From assembly GCF_026625565.1 (NCBI RefSeq), contig NZ_CP112998.1, positions 3,970,501 through 4,034,500 of the forward strand: a stretch of 64,000 nt of DNA. Reading direction: 5' to 3'. This document shows positions 8,940 through 17,468 of the stretch, piece by piece. A program made the position numbers and the translations under genes. A model generated the notes under the pieces. The model searched no databases and was not told the origin of the DNA. It saw nothing but the letters and a program-made list of their open reading frames with translations. The DNA comes from Dyadobacter pollutisoli. Lineage in GTDB: Bacteria; Bacteroidota; Bacteroidia; Cytophagales; Spirosomataceae. Numbering within the stretch: position 1 is the stretch's first letter; the number at the start of each line of letters is the position of its first letter.

Positions 8940-10256
8940 ATGCATTTCCTTCAAAAGATTAAGACTATCATTGCTTTTTGCAGCGTAGCTTTCGTGCTCA
9001 GTTGCGGTACCCCCCCAACTGATGGCGACGGTAAGCCCAATGTCATCAAGGAGATCAATCGCAAGGAAATTCCGGTAGGGAAAGGTACAATTGCCATTAC
9101 CGGGGCCACTATCATCGATGGAACGGGAGCAGACCCTGTCCTGAATGGATGTGTGATTGTAGAAAATGGAATGATCAAAGAAGTTGGTAAACTTGGCGAA
9201 GTTACCATTCCGGGCGGGGCAAAAATAGTGGACGGGAAGGGTCTCACATTGCTTCCAGGCTTTATAGATTCACATTTTCACCTGGACGGGGTAAAGGACC
9301 TTCCCGCGATGTTTCTTCAAAACGGGGTTACCTCCGTCCGCGATCCGGGCGCATGGATCGAAGCCTATGACGGGGAAAGAAAATCCGGCAAGCCGATTCC
9401 AAGGTTGTTTCTCGCTGATCCGCACATTGACATGTTCCCTCCTGCCTATCCGAAAGACGCTTATGTGGTCAGAGATGCTGAGGAAGCTGTGAATCAGGTC
9501 AATAAAATGGCAGACCGGGGCGCGTCCGTGATTAAGGTCTACTTTCGGCTTCCTTCGGGTATTATCCGCGAGGTATGCAAGGCAGCGCACAGCCGTGGGC
9601 TCCCTGTAACGGGTCATTTGGAAACTACGGAGGCGATGGAAGCGATTAACGCCGGGCTGGATGGAATAGAACACATTACCTCATTCGGATTGTCCCTGCA
9701 ACCGCAGATCGAGGGAGAAAAATACCGCCAGCTGGTACTTGCGGACAACAATGCACGAAAACAGGGGCGGTACGACTTTTGGGAAAAAGTGAATGTCAAT
9801 GGACCGCTGGCTGACACATTAGCTCATTTCTTGGTCAGAAAAGGCACCTTCGTCAGCCCAACGCTTGGCGCTTTCGAGTATCAGGCCGCCCCGGATTTAC
9901 CTCTTGACACCGCCAGACTGACTGCCTTTGGAAATATGAAGGCATTGACCGGAAAGTTAAAAAAGGCAGGTGTACATCTCGTAGTCGGCTCGCATTCCAT
10001 GATCACCTATGCCGAAATGGGCTGGGCTTATCAGCGTGAAATGGAGTTATTTGTGGAAAGCGGCATCAGTCCGAAAGAGGTCATTATGGCTGCTACCATG
10101 GAAAATGCACGTTTTTTCAGAATTGAGGACAAGCTGGGCAGCATTGAAAAAGGCAAAATTGCAGACCTGGTGCTAGTCCATGGCAATCCTTTGCAGGACA
10201 TCAGCGCTACACGAAAGGTTTTGAAAGTGATGTTAAATGGTGTGTGGGTGAAATAA
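8940..10256 (+). CDS. Amidohydrolase-family lipoprotein (imidazolonepropionase-like)
   Basis: Metal-dependent hydrolase of the amidohydrolase superfamily, 438 residues. The N-terminus is a lipoprotein signal with lipobox ending at Cys22 (FVLSC), so the enzyme is membrane-anchored outside the cytoplasm. The TIM-barrel metal motif HxH is at His112/His114 (GFIDSHFHLDG). Further conserved points are VIKVYF, VTGHLET, GIEHITSFG and a C-terminal composite-domain strand (GSIEKGKIADLVLVHGNPL) typical of the family. The ATG at 8940 is preferred to a TTG 15 bp upstream because it starts the signal directly. Substrates in this branch range from cyclic imides to dipeptides and prolidase-type substrates; none can be chosen here. 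Confidence 0.85.
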   Translation: MHFLQKIKTIIAFCSVAFVLSCGTPPTDGDGKPNVIKEINRKEIPVGKGTIAITGATIIDGTGADPVLNGCVIVENGMIKEVGKLGEVTIPGGAKIVDGKGLTLLPGFIDSHFHLDGVKDLPAMFLQNGVTSVRDPGAWIEAYDGERKSGKPIPRLFLADPHIDMFPPAYPKDAYVVRDAEEAVNQVNKMADRGASVIKVYFRLPSGIIREVCKAAHSRGLPVTGHLETTEAMEAINAGLDGIEHITSFGLSLQPQIEGEKYRQLVLADNNARKQGRYDFWEKVNVNGPLADTLAHFLVRKGTFVSPTLGAFEYQAAPDLPLDTARLTAFGNMKALTGKLKKAGVHLVVGSHSMITYAEMGWAYQREMELFVESGISPKEVIMAATMENARFFRIEDKLGSIEKGKIADLVLVHGNPLQDISATRKVLKVMLNGVWVK

Positions 10257-10312
10257 CACAGGTAGCTTCGCCCGTTGAGAGTATTTCCTTACATTGCCTC
10301 AAACTTCCAGTT

Positions 10313-11563
10313 ATGAAAAATCTCGCTTCCTTTATCATCATGATCGCGTGCATGCTCAGCGGGCTAAACGCGAAAGCACAGGCAGAAGAGGAAAAACTCG
10401 ACTTACCGGGCGATAACCTGAACCTTTACGCGGTACTGAAATTATTTCAGGAATCGGAGACCCTCGAAGGCTTTGAAAGAAAGCTGAATGATGAAGAAAC
10501 CGAGATCAATAACCTCGATCTCGACGGGGATGACAACATTGACTATATCCGCGTTTCTGACGACGCGGACGGAAATTTGCACACCATTACATTGAAAGTG
10601 GCCGTAAGTGATCGCGAAGATCAGGATGTGGCGGTGTTTTTTGTGGAGAAAAAAGAAGACGGACAGGTACTGATCCAGCTCATCGGAGACGAAGACCTTT
10701 ACGGCAAAGACTATATTATTGAACCCAATGCACTCTCTGACAATGGAGAAACGCCCAACCCGGGCTACAATGGCAATAAAGAACGCCGCGATGAACCTGT
10801 GGAAGTGCGTGACAACACTACCTATGTCATCGCGTCATGGCCGCTGGTCCGCTATATATATGTACCTAACTATGTGATCTGGCATTCGCCGTGGCGGTGG
10901 CACTACTACCCGAGCTACTGGCATCCCTGGAGACCGCGCTATTGGCACGCCTACTATGGCTATCATTACCACTGGCATTACTACTATAACGGGCATTTCC
11001 GCCGCTGGAACCAGTATCGTAACCCGGTATGGTACAATCATTACTACGGCGGAGGTTATCGTTCTCGGTCGGTGGTTGTCAGGACGAGATATACCCGTGG
11101 AGATTACCGAAATACCTATTCGAGACCATCGTCTGCGAGGGACGGCTCGGATCTATTCGTAAGGAGAAACCCAAAAGCACCAACAGTAAAAGAACGCTTG
11201 CCTTCATTTGATAAAACCGGCAGGCCTGTCGTAAGCCGCCCGGTTCCATCGAGACTAGGAACTTCAAGACCGGAAACTTCAAGGCCGGGAACTTCACGAC
11301 CATCGGTAACAAGACCGGGGAATGGGAATGAAAACGCCCGTCCAGGGACTTCACGGCCATCGGTGACACGGCCCGGAACAAGCAGGCCGGAAGTTTCCAG
11401 ACCTGAAACGCAACGGCCCGTAACCAGGCCAGTCAGGCCAAGGCCTGCGCCGAAACCAGAACCTCAGAGGCCGGTAACCAGGCCTGCACCATCACGTCCT
11501 GCACCGTCTGCACGGCCGGAGTCACGCCCGGCGACGAGGCCGTCTAGCAGGGAGCGTGGGTGA
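10313..11563 (+). CDS. Exported protein with aromatic-rich centre and Arg-Pro repeat tail
   Basis: 416-residue protein of unknown function with a Sec signal (about 1-24, ending NAKAQA). Residues about 35-150 form an acidic alpha/beta region (LNLYAVLKLFQES, then NLDLDGDDNIDYIRV, resembling a calcium-loop-like DxDxD stretch). Residues about 181-250 are extraordinarily rich in Trp, Tyr and His (for example WHSPWRWHYY and YHYHWHYYYNGH). From about 302 to the end the chain is Arg-Pro-rich with repeated GTSRP / SRPxTSRP units. The preceding gene ends 56 bp upstream, and the ATG at 10313 is chosen over an overlapping GTG because it opens the signal peptide. It is probably an envelope protein; no family is recognised. 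Confidence 0.75.
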   Translation: MKNLASFIIMIACMLSGLNAKAQAEEEKLDLPGDNLNLYAVLKLFQESETLEGFERKLNDEETEINNLDLDGDDNIDYIRVSDDADGNLHTITLKVAVSDREDQDVAVFFVEKKEDGQVLIQLIGDEDLYGKDYIIEPNALSDNGETPNPGYNGNKERRDEPVEVRDNTTYVIASWPLVRYIYVPNYVIWHSPWRWHYYPSYWHPWRPRYWHAYYGYHYHWHYYYNGHFRRWNQYRNPVWYNHYYGGGYRSRSVVVRTRYTRGDYRNTYSRPSSARDGSDLFVRRNPKAPTVKERLPSFDKTGRPVVSRPVPSRLGTSRPETSRPGTSRPSVTRPGNGNENARPGTSRPSVTRPGTSRPEVSRPETQRPVTRPVRPRPAPKPEPQRPVTRPAPSRPAPSARPESRPATRPSSRERG

Positions 11564-11597
11564 GGTGGGGATATCAGACACATGCATGCACATCATC

Positions 11598-11621
11598 AGC
11601 CCAGGGTTTAAACCCTGGGTT
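11598..11621. repeat. Perfect 20-bp palindrome between convergent genes
   Basis: Positions 11600-11619 read CCCAGGGTTTAAACCCTGGG, a perfect palindrome, with two more pairs outside (one wobble). It lies between the convergent ends of the Arg-Pro repeat gene and mtgA. There is no T-run, so it is a REP-like intergenic palindrome rather than a standard terminator, although it could fold in transcripts of either strand. Confidence 0.75.
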
Positions 11622-11650
11622 ATGGTGTACCTGGGTTGGGCGTACCTGGA

Positions 11651-12337
11651 TCACAGATCTGCAATGTATTTCTGGCCGCCCAGGTAGCGCATTTGCCGGA
11701 CGATCTGGTTCGTGCGTTTGTTGACGTATGCGGATGGATTTTTGATGGAGAAACGGACTGGATTCGGCAGTACGGCCGCTATGCGTGCCGATTCGAAGCG
11801 GCTTAGCTTCTTTGCAGATTTGTTATAGTAACGCAATGATGCAGCTTCTACGCCGAAAGTCATCTTGCCCATTTCGGCCACATTGAGATATACTTCCAGG
11901 ATCCTTTCTTTGTCCCAGATCAATTCGATCAAAATTGTGAAATAGGCTTCCAGTCCTTTTCTGATAAAACTGCGTCCGTGCCATAGAAAAACATTCTTGG
12001 CCACCTGCTGCGAAATCGTACTGGCTCCACGGGCGCGTTTCCTATCCTCCGTCACCGCATTGTAGATCTGATCAAAATCAAAACCCCAGTGGTTGGGAAA
12101 ATTCTGATCCTCTGACGCTACTACTGCCAGCGCTACCTCCTTTGATATATTTTCGTATGGCTCCCAGTCATGAAAAAGCTCTGTATCCTCATCTGCTTTA
12201 AAAGCTTCCATTTTTCTGGACAACATATAAGGCGTAACCCAGACCGGTAAAAACCGCAATAGGATCACCCAAACAATGGAAATAACGAAAAAGGCTATGA
12301 GAAATCTTAACGCAATAAATTGCAAACGGCGGAGCAT
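11651..12337 (-). CDS. mtgA: Monofunctional biosynthetic peptidoglycan transglycosylase
   Basis: GT51-family glycosyltransferase that polymerises lipid II into glycan strands at the outer face of the inner membrane. 228 residues, usual for MtgA. One N-terminal membrane anchor (about 8-30) precedes the catalytic domain. The family motifs are visible: the catalytic Glu in VVASEDQNFPNHWGFD (about residue 76), RGASTISQQVAKNVFLW (about 104-120), ERILEVYLNVAEMG and the FGVEAASLRYYNKSAKKLS stretch. There is no transpeptidase domain. It is transcribed alone, divergently from the DUF2851 gene. Confidence 0.95.
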   Translation of the reverse strand: MLRRLQFIALRFLIAFFVISIVWVILLRFLPVWVTPYMLSRKMEAFKADEDTELFHDWEPYENISKEVALAVVASEDQNFPNHWGFDFDQIYNAVTEDRKRARGASTISQQVAKNVFLWHGRSFIRKGLEAYFTILIELIWDKERILEVYLNVAEMGKMTFGVEAASLRYYNKSAKKLSRFESARIAAVLPNPVRFSIKNPSAYVNKRTNQIVRQMRYLGGQKYIADL

Positions 12338-12471
12338 AAAACTTTTTTACTTCTAAAACAGAAACCAAACAACAAAACCTGCGTACAAATAACAGAAACT
12401 AATCAGGTTTAGGCAAAGAAAATAAAGACCATTATTCATCAAATATTTGAACATACACTATTCCGGAAGCA

Positions 12472-13758
12472 ATGAATGAAGATATACTGAGTTTTATATG
12501 GCGATTCCAATATTTTGAAACAGCAGATCTCCGAACTGATGAAAATTTGGGCCTTTCTGTTATTAGGACGGGATATAAAAATGTGAATGCAGGTCCTGAT
12601 TTTTCGGAAGCAAGGGTAATCATCGACGGTGTTCAATGGATTGGCAGCATTGAAATCCACGTCAAATCCTCTGACTGGTTCTTGCACACACATGAGACAA
12701 ATGATGCCTACGAGGGCGTAATCCTGCACATTGTTTGGGAAAATGACCGGCCCGTGATTCGAAAAGACGGTACCAGCATTCCCACTTTGTCACTGAAAGG
12801 ATTGGTCAAAACAGCAGTACTGGAAAGGTACGCCCAGTTGCAGGATGAAAAGGAAGGCATTCCATGCGCCGCCATGTTTCACGAAGTGGCTGAAATCCAG
12901 AAGTATGCCATGCTGGACAGGGTATTATTGGAACGACTTGACAGAAAGGCTTCCGCTGTGAACAGGTTATTGGAAATCAATAAAAATGATTGGGAAGAAA
13001 CTGCATATCAATGGCTTGCAAAGCATTTTGGGTTTAAATTAAATGACCATTCATTTCTCAGGCTGGCACAGATTGCCAGCTGGAAAACAATCCAGAAACA
13101 CCGCGATCGCCCCCTGCAAATAGAGGCACTTTTATTTGGCTGCGCGGGGTTGCTGCCCGATGCAGATGAAACGGTAGAGGTATATGTGAGGCAATTGCGA
13201 AATGAATTTCAGTTTCTCAGCGCCAAGTATAAGTTAACGGACCAGCCGATGCAAAGCCACGAATGGAAGTTCTCTCGATTGCGCCCCGTGGGCTTTCCAA
13301 CGGTGCGGATAGCCCAGCTTGCACGACTGTTGAGTGAGCATGGAAGCCTGTTTTCAATGATCATTACCGCTACTAACTTTCAGGAACTGCAAAGCAGGTT
13401 TCAGATCGGGCAGTCGCAGTATTGGGAAGAACATTACATTTTTGGTAAAAAAGCAAAGGCCAGAGTTCCAGCCATGGGTAGTGATTCATCGGCACTGCTT
13501 ATCATTAATGCAGTGGTGCCGTTACTTGTTGCTTACTCCAAACAACGCCAGCAACCCGAATTGCTTGATAAAGCGATTTATTGGCTGTCGGAAATCCCGG
13601 CAGAGAACAACCGGATTACACGGGATTGGAACGACCTGGGAATGCGGGTAACTACCGCCGCCGATTCCCAGGCATTAATTGAATGGTATAACCAATATTG
13701 CACGCCCCGGAAGTGCCTCGAATGTACAATAGGGGCCGCATTGGTCCGGTCTGTTTAA
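12472..13758 (+). CDS. DUF2851 family protein
   Basis: 428-residue cytoplasmic protein of a family widespread in Bacteroidota and without known function. The N-terminal third carries the recognisable pattern (WRFQYFETADLRTDE, then GPDFSEARVIIDG and GSIEIHVKSSDW, then VILHIVWENDRP), and the C-terminus contains a cysteine-bearing segment (YCTPRKCLECTIG). No signal peptide or membrane segment. The core with conserved acidic residues and EIHVKSSDW has been compared by eye only; it is reminiscent of a nuclease-like fold but I would not assign that. Its stop overlaps the stop of the convergent small membrane protein by a few bases. Confidence 0.85.
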   Translation: MNEDILSFIWRFQYFETADLRTDENLGLSVIRTGYKNVNAGPDFSEARVIIDGVQWIGSIEIHVKSSDWFLHTHETNDAYEGVILHIVWENDRPVIRKDGTSIPTLSLKGLVKTAVLERYAQLQDEKEGIPCAAMFHEVAEIQKYAMLDRVLLERLDRKASAVNRLLEINKNDWEETAYQWLAKHFGFKLNDHSFLRLAQIASWKTIQKHRDRPLQIEALLFGCAGLLPDADETVEVYVRQLRNEFQFLSAKYKLTDQPMQSHEWKFSRLRPVGFPTVRIAQLARLLSEHGSLFSMIITATNFQELQSRFQIGQSQYWEEHYIFGKKAKARVPAMGSDSSALLIINAVVPLLVAYSKQRQQPELLDKAIYWLSEIPAENNRITRDWNDLGMRVTTAADSQALIEWYNQYCTPRKCLECTIGAALVRSV

Positions 13759-13952
13759 CCTTTCACCAGGTTGACGCCGGTTAGCAAGAAAACCGTCCCT
13801 ACCAAAAAAGGTACTACCGACTCCCATTTGGAGACAGTCAGGCCGAGAACGGGTTTATCAGACAAGAAAGCCACACATGAGAATAAAAGTACAGCTATGC
13901 CCAAAATGGTCAATAATGCACCGAAGAAGCGTTTAAACTGGGTATTTTCCAT
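13755..13952 (-). CDS. Small two-helix membrane protein
   Basis: 65-residue protein with two hydrophobic helices (about 9-30 and 47-62) linked by a short polar loop (SDKPVLGLTVSKWES). This is a plausible inner-membrane protein of unknown function. It is supported by its good membrane-protein composition, a clean start and its position exactly abutting the convergent DUF2851 gene. It could be co-transcribed with nothing else, as the next minus-strand gene (cca) lies downstream in the opposite sense of order. Confidence is moderate because of the small size. Confidence 0.6.
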   Translation of the reverse strand: MENTQFKRFFGALLTILGIAVLLFSCVAFLSDKPVLGLTVSKWESVVPFLVGTVFLLTGVNLVKG

Positions 13953-14040
13953 TGATTGCTATGAGGAGACAAAAATTAAGGTTCGCAAAAATATTAAATT
14001 AACGGGCGGCTTTTCGTGAGTACATTAAAATTATACCTGC

Positions 14041-15456
14041 TCACTGCACAGTCAGGCCCATTTTTTGCCCCTCCTTCACCATAAAATCATAAGCAGGCTG
14101 GTATTCATTGGGGATAATCCCTTCCAGGATCGCCTCCCTGATCACTTCCTTGATAATGCCTACTTCCTTTGCGGGCTTCAACCCAAATGTTTCCATGATC
14201 ATTTCTCCCGTAATCACTGGCTGAAAATTACGCAGCTTGTCACGTTCTTCCAGGTCTTTCAGCTTTTGTTCTACCAGGTCAAAATTGCCGAGGAAACGTT
14301 TTACTTTTTCAGGGTTTTTGGAGGTAATGTCGGCACGGCAAAGTTTCATTAATGCTTCAATATCCTCACCAGCTTCGACCAGCAGTCGCCTCATGGCCGA
14401 ATCCGTAATTTCTTCTTTGGACAAAACAATGGGCCTTAAATGCAGCCTGACAAGCTTTTTCACAAACCGCATCTTCTCATTCAACGGCAACTTCATCCTC
14501 CTGAAAATAACGGGCACCATTCGAGCGCCCACCTCTTCGTGATTGTGAAACGACCAGCCTACACGCTTATCGAATTTTTTGGTTGCCGGCTTGGCAATAT
14601 CGTGCAGGATCGCCGCCCAGCGCAGCCAGAGGTCATTGGTGTTCTGGGAAACATTGTCCAGTACCTGTAAAGTATGGTAAAAATTATCCTTATGCCCTTT
14701 GCCTTCAATGTTCTCAACTCCCTGCAATTCGATCATTTCCGGGAAAATAATGGCCAGGATACCTGCATGAAAAAGCAATTTGAAACCGTAGGAAGGTACT
14801 GGCGAAAGAATGATCTTGTTCAGTTCATCCGAAATGCGTTCCGCCGAAACAATTTCGACCCGGTCCTTCATTTTGACGATCGCATCGAAAGTATCCGGTT
14901 CAATGTCAAAGTTAAGCTGGCTTGCAAAACGGATCGCCCGCATCATTCGGAGGGGGTCATCGCAGAAGGTGATCTCCGGTTCGAGAGGCGTACGGATGAT
15001 CTTTTTCCGCAGGTCCCTCATTCCTTCAAAAGGGTCGATCAGGTCACCGAATGTACCCTTGTTAAGGCTGATCCCCATCGCATTGATAGTAAAGTCCCGC
15101 CGGTTCTGGTCATCACTTAGTGACCCATCTTCCACGGCAGGTTTGCGGGAATCGGCACGATAAGATTCCTTTCTGGCACCTACAAACTCGATTTCGAGGT
15201 CGCCCTGGCGTATCTGGGCGGTACCGAAACTTTTATATACACTTACAAAAACGTCCGGCCCTAACTGACTGGCTACCAACTCAGCCAGCTCGATTCCGCT
15301 GCCAATGGATACGATATCAATATCCTTGCTGCTCCTTTTGAGGATCAGGTCTCTAACAAATCCACCGATGATATATGATTCCACACCCAGCTCTTTCGAA
15401 GCAGCTGCCACGATTTCAAGAACCGGGTACTGGGTTAAATGCTCTTTAAAATTCAT
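14041..15456 (-). CDS. cca: CCA tRNA nucleotidyltransferase with HD domain
   Basis: Adds or repairs the 3'-CCA end of tRNAs; class II nucleotidyltransferase of the poly(A) polymerase family, 471 residues. Visible motifs: GG at 31-32 with R35 (IIGGFVRDLIL), metal-binding D45-x-D47 (KDIDIV), RRDFT at 119-123 (NRRDFTINAMG), the DDPLRMMRAIRFASQL helix, and an HD phosphohydrolase domain with H261, H285-D286 (LHDIAKP) and H304/H306. The HD domain is common in bacterial CCA enzymes and would give phosphatase or phosphodiesterase activity for repair. Cytoplasmic. Upstream is the HigBA pair, 48 bp away in the same direction. Confidence 0.93.
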   Translation of the reverse strand: MNFKEHLTQYPVLEIVAAASKELGVESYIIGGFVRDLILKRSSKDIDIVSIGSGIELAELVASQLGPDVFVSVYKSFGTAQIRQGDLEIEFVGARKESYRADSRKPAVEDGSLSDDQNRRDFTINAMGISLNKGTFGDLIDPFEGMRDLRKKIIRTPLEPEITFCDDPLRMMRAIRFASQLNFDIEPDTFDAIVKMKDRVEIVSAERISDELNKIILSPVPSYGFKLLFHAGILAIIFPEMIELQGVENIEGKGHKDNFYHTLQVLDNVSQNTNDLWLRWAAILHDIAKPATKKFDKRVGWSFHNHEEVGARMVPVIFRRMKLPLNEKMRFVKKLVRLHLRPIVLSKEEITDSAMRRLLVEAGEDIEALMKLCRADITSKNPEKVKRFLGNFDLVEQKLKDLEERDKLRNFQPVITGEMIMETFGLKPAKEVGIIKEVIREAILEGIIPNEYQPAYDFMVKEGQKMGLTVQ

Positions 15457-15503
15457 GCCGCAAATGTACAGAATTCTTCTTCTACACGAGTCAGGGCGTT
15501 ACA

Positions 15504-15869
15504 TTACTGTGTGAGGTGGTAGTCCTGGGTCAAAACCTTCAGGGAAAGATTAAGTCGTTTTGAAAGATTTCGGATCATTTCGATGCTCAGTTTTCGCTTC
15601 TTATTCAAAACTTCCGAAACCCGGTTTTTGCCTCCCATATCCTCAATTAAATCGACCTGTTTAAGCTGCAACTGTTGCATTCTAATCTTGATCGCTTCGA
15701 TCGGATCCGGTGCATCTATTGGGTAATGTTCATCTTCATATGCCCCTACCAGCAACGCAAGTACATCGCATTCGTCACTTTCTGGCGTACCGGTTGGTGC
15801 ATCAAAAACTTCCCCAAGTCGCTTCAACGCGTTATCATACTCTTCTTTTGTCTTGATCAATTTCAGCAT
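15504..15869 (-). CDS. HigA-like XRE-family antitoxin
   Basis: 121-residue helix-turn-helix protein. The N-terminal half is acidic with the layout typical of HigA partners of HigB_toxin-type RNases (a two-helix start LIKTKEEYDNALKRLGEVF). The C-terminal half holds an XRE helix-turn-helix (about 62-110: IRMQQLQLKQVDLIEDMG, then NRVSEVLNKKRKLS). It lies 2 bp downstream of the toxin gene in the same direction, the usual toxin-first higBA order. It likely neutralises the toxin and represses the shared promoter. Confidence 0.85.
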   Translation of the reverse strand: MLKLIKTKEEYDNALKRLGEVFDAPTGTPESDECDVLALLVGAYEDEHYPIDAPDPIEAIKIRMQQLQLKQVDLIEDMGGKNRVSEVLNKKRKLSIEMIRNLSKRLNLSLKVLTQDYHLTQ

Positions 15870-15871
15870 GG

Positions 15872-16168
15872 TTAAATTGAATTAGCGTCAATTTTGTCAT
15901 ATTCTTCATGCGATCCGATGAATCGGATAAAAACAAGTTGCTTTTCAAACTTAAAATGAGCAACCAACCTGAACGAATTTCCCCGAATGTTGAACACGAT
16001 CCGGCCATTCTTTAAAATACTGGCTGTTGCGTAGCTGTTCTTCACATCCGCCGGTGATTTCCATGTTGCAGCTAACACATCTTCGTACCAAACTTTCAGC
16101 TGCTGCTCTACCTCAGGGTATTTTTCCCAAAATTCGCGGAGCGTTCCTTTCGCAAAGATTCTTTTCAT
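15872..16168 (-). CDS. HigB-like mRNA interferase toxin
   Basis: About 98 residues, RelE/HigB-fold ribosome-dependent RNase expected. The sequence matches the HigB_toxin pattern: MKRIFAKGTLREFW at the start, WYEDVLAATWKSPADVKNSYATASI in the middle (a core W-x-s-p-x-d-v motif), NGRIVFNIRGNSFRLVAHF and FIGSHEEYDKID at the end. The start at 16168 is preferred to a longer one at 16216 because it gives the canonical N-terminus MKRIFAKGTL. The antitoxin gene follows after 2 bp. The pair sits between a globin gene and cca and may be a small mobile or stabilisation module. Confidence 0.85.
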   Translation of the reverse strand: MKRIFAKGTLREFWEKYPEVEQQLKVWYEDVLAATWKSPADVKNSYATASILKNGRIVFNIRGNSFRLVAHFKFEKQLVFIRFIGSHEEYDKIDANSI

Positions 16169-16262
16169 CTCAAATAGACAATCAAAAATACAATGTTCCC
16201 AAATATGGAACACCATTTAGACGAAAGAATACAAAAAAGTAACGCAGGGGTAGAATGGAATT

Positions 16263-16634
16263 TTAGCTATTCACCATAAAAAACGCCGTCCGCGGAAACC
16301 TGTCGAACAATTCGTCCTTCAATTCCTTGCTGATCGGTAGCTCCCCTACTGCCTGTGACATACATTGGAGCCAGGCAACCGCGTCGTCTTCCGTAATGGT
16401 GTGCGGCATGTGCCGTGCACGCATCATCGGGTGCCCGTAGACGTCCGAATAAAGCTGTGGACCGCCCAGGAACTGGGTTAGAAACAACCTCTGCTTTTCT
16501 TTAATAAGGTCTTTATCAGTTTTAAAAAGCCTGGAAATCAGCTCATGCTCAAAAACCAGGTCGTAAAATTTATCAGTAAGCAATTGGAGCGCCTCGTCAC
16601 CTCCAATGCGCTCGTAAAGTGTTTGATTTTCCAT
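16263..16634 (-). CDS. Truncated haemoglobin, group II-like
   Basis: 123-residue 2-on-2 globin. It starts with the family pattern TLYERIGGDEAL; Phe23/Tyr24 stand at the B9/B10 region, proximal His75 in RARHMPHTI, and Trp88 in AVAWLQCM corresponds to the group II TrpG8. It binds haem and could bind oxygen or nitric oxide; these proteins often serve in oxygen or nitrosative-stress chemistry. The gene follows the AMP nucleosidase gene by 10 bp in the same direction, so the two are likely one transcription unit. Confidence 0.9.
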   Translation of the reverse strand: MENQTLYERIGGDEALQLLTDKFYDLVFEHELISRLFKTDKDLIKEKQRLFLTQFLGGPQLYSDVYGHPMMRARHMPHTITEDDAVAWLQCMSQAVGELPISKELKDELFDRFPRTAFFMVNS

Positions 16635-16644
16635 TAATATTGTA

Positions 16645-17418
16645 CTAGTTTTCGAACCGCATATGTTTCACCGACGCGCCGGACCTGGCCAGCTCGGTCA
16701 ATGATTCAATACCGATTTCGAGATGCATTTTCACGTAATTGGTCGTCACCTTTTTATCGCTTTCCTCCGTTTTCACGCCTTCCGGCACCATTGGATTGTC
16801 GGATACCAGCAGCAATGCGCCATGGGGGATCGAATTGGCAAATCCTACAATGAAGATGGTGGCCGTTTCCATGTCAATCGCCATGGCACGTATTTCGCGA
16901 AGATATTCTTTGAACGTATCGTCATGCTCCCAGATCCTGCGGTTCGTCGTGTAAACGGTCCCTGTCCAGTAGTCCATGTTGTGTTTTGCAATGCTGGCAG
17001 AAACCGTGCTTTGCAGCCGGAATGACGGCAATGCCGGAATTTCCGCAGGCATATAGTCATCACTGGTACCTTCCCCACGAATGGCTGCAATAGGTAAAAT
17101 CAGGTCGCCCACCTGGGTCTTTTTCAGACCGCCACATTTACCTAAAAACAAAACAGCTTTGGGATTAATGGCTGATAAAAGGTCCATTACCGTTGCCGCC
17201 ATCGGACTGCCCATCCCAAAATTGATGATCGTAATATCCTTAGCAGTAGCGGTTTGCATAGCCCTACCCTGCCCTTTTACTTCTACATTAAACTTCTCGG
17301 CAAACATAGTCACGTAGTTGCCAAAGTTGGTCAGCAATATATAATTCCCGAAATCCTCCACTGCCGTTCCCGTGTAACGTGGCAGCCAGTTTTCAACGAT
17401 TTGCTCTTTGGTAGTCAT
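16645..17418 (-). CDS. amn: AMP nucleosidase, short form
   Basis: Cytoplasmic enzyme splitting AMP to adenine and ribose 5-phosphate, nucleoside phosphorylase fold. 257 residues, which is the short Bacteroidota form without the extra N-terminal domain of the enterobacterial enzyme. Motifs seen: INFGMGSPMAATVMDLL (about 66-82), VLFLGKCGGLKKTQVGDLILPIAAIRGEGTS in parts (about 89-119), and AIDMETATIFIVGFA with the substrate-binding Met-Glu (about 183-197). It has a strongly acidic C-terminal helix typical of the fold. It is divergent from the restriction-type nuclease domain gene, with about 50 bp between starts, and is followed by the globin gene. Confidence 0.9.
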   Translation of the reverse strand: MTTKEQIVENWLPRYTGTAVEDFGNYILLTNFGNYVTMFAEKFNVEVKGQGRAMQTATAKDITIINFGMGSPMAATVMDLLSAINPKAVLFLGKCGGLKKTQVGDLILPIAAIRGEGTSDDYMPAEIPALPSFRLQSTVSASIAKHNMDYWTGTVYTTNRRIWEHDDTFKEYLREIRAMAIDMETATIFIVGFANSIPHGALLLVSDNPMVPEGVKTEESDKKVTTNYVKMHLEIGIESLTELARSGASVKHMRFEN

Positions 17419-17468
17419 GATTTCAGCAGGTTAATTGGTCAGGTTTGTTGTGATGTGTATCTTCGTTT

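Noticed and set aside
10244..10312. Longer GTG start for the Arg-Pro repeat protein
   Set aside because: It would overlap the previous gene end and place a polar stretch before a complete signal peptide at 10313.
11220..11560. Repeated short sequences resembling a tandem array or CRISPR
   Set aside because: The repeats are in-frame codons for Arg-Pro-Ser/Thr units of the protein, with no regular spacers.
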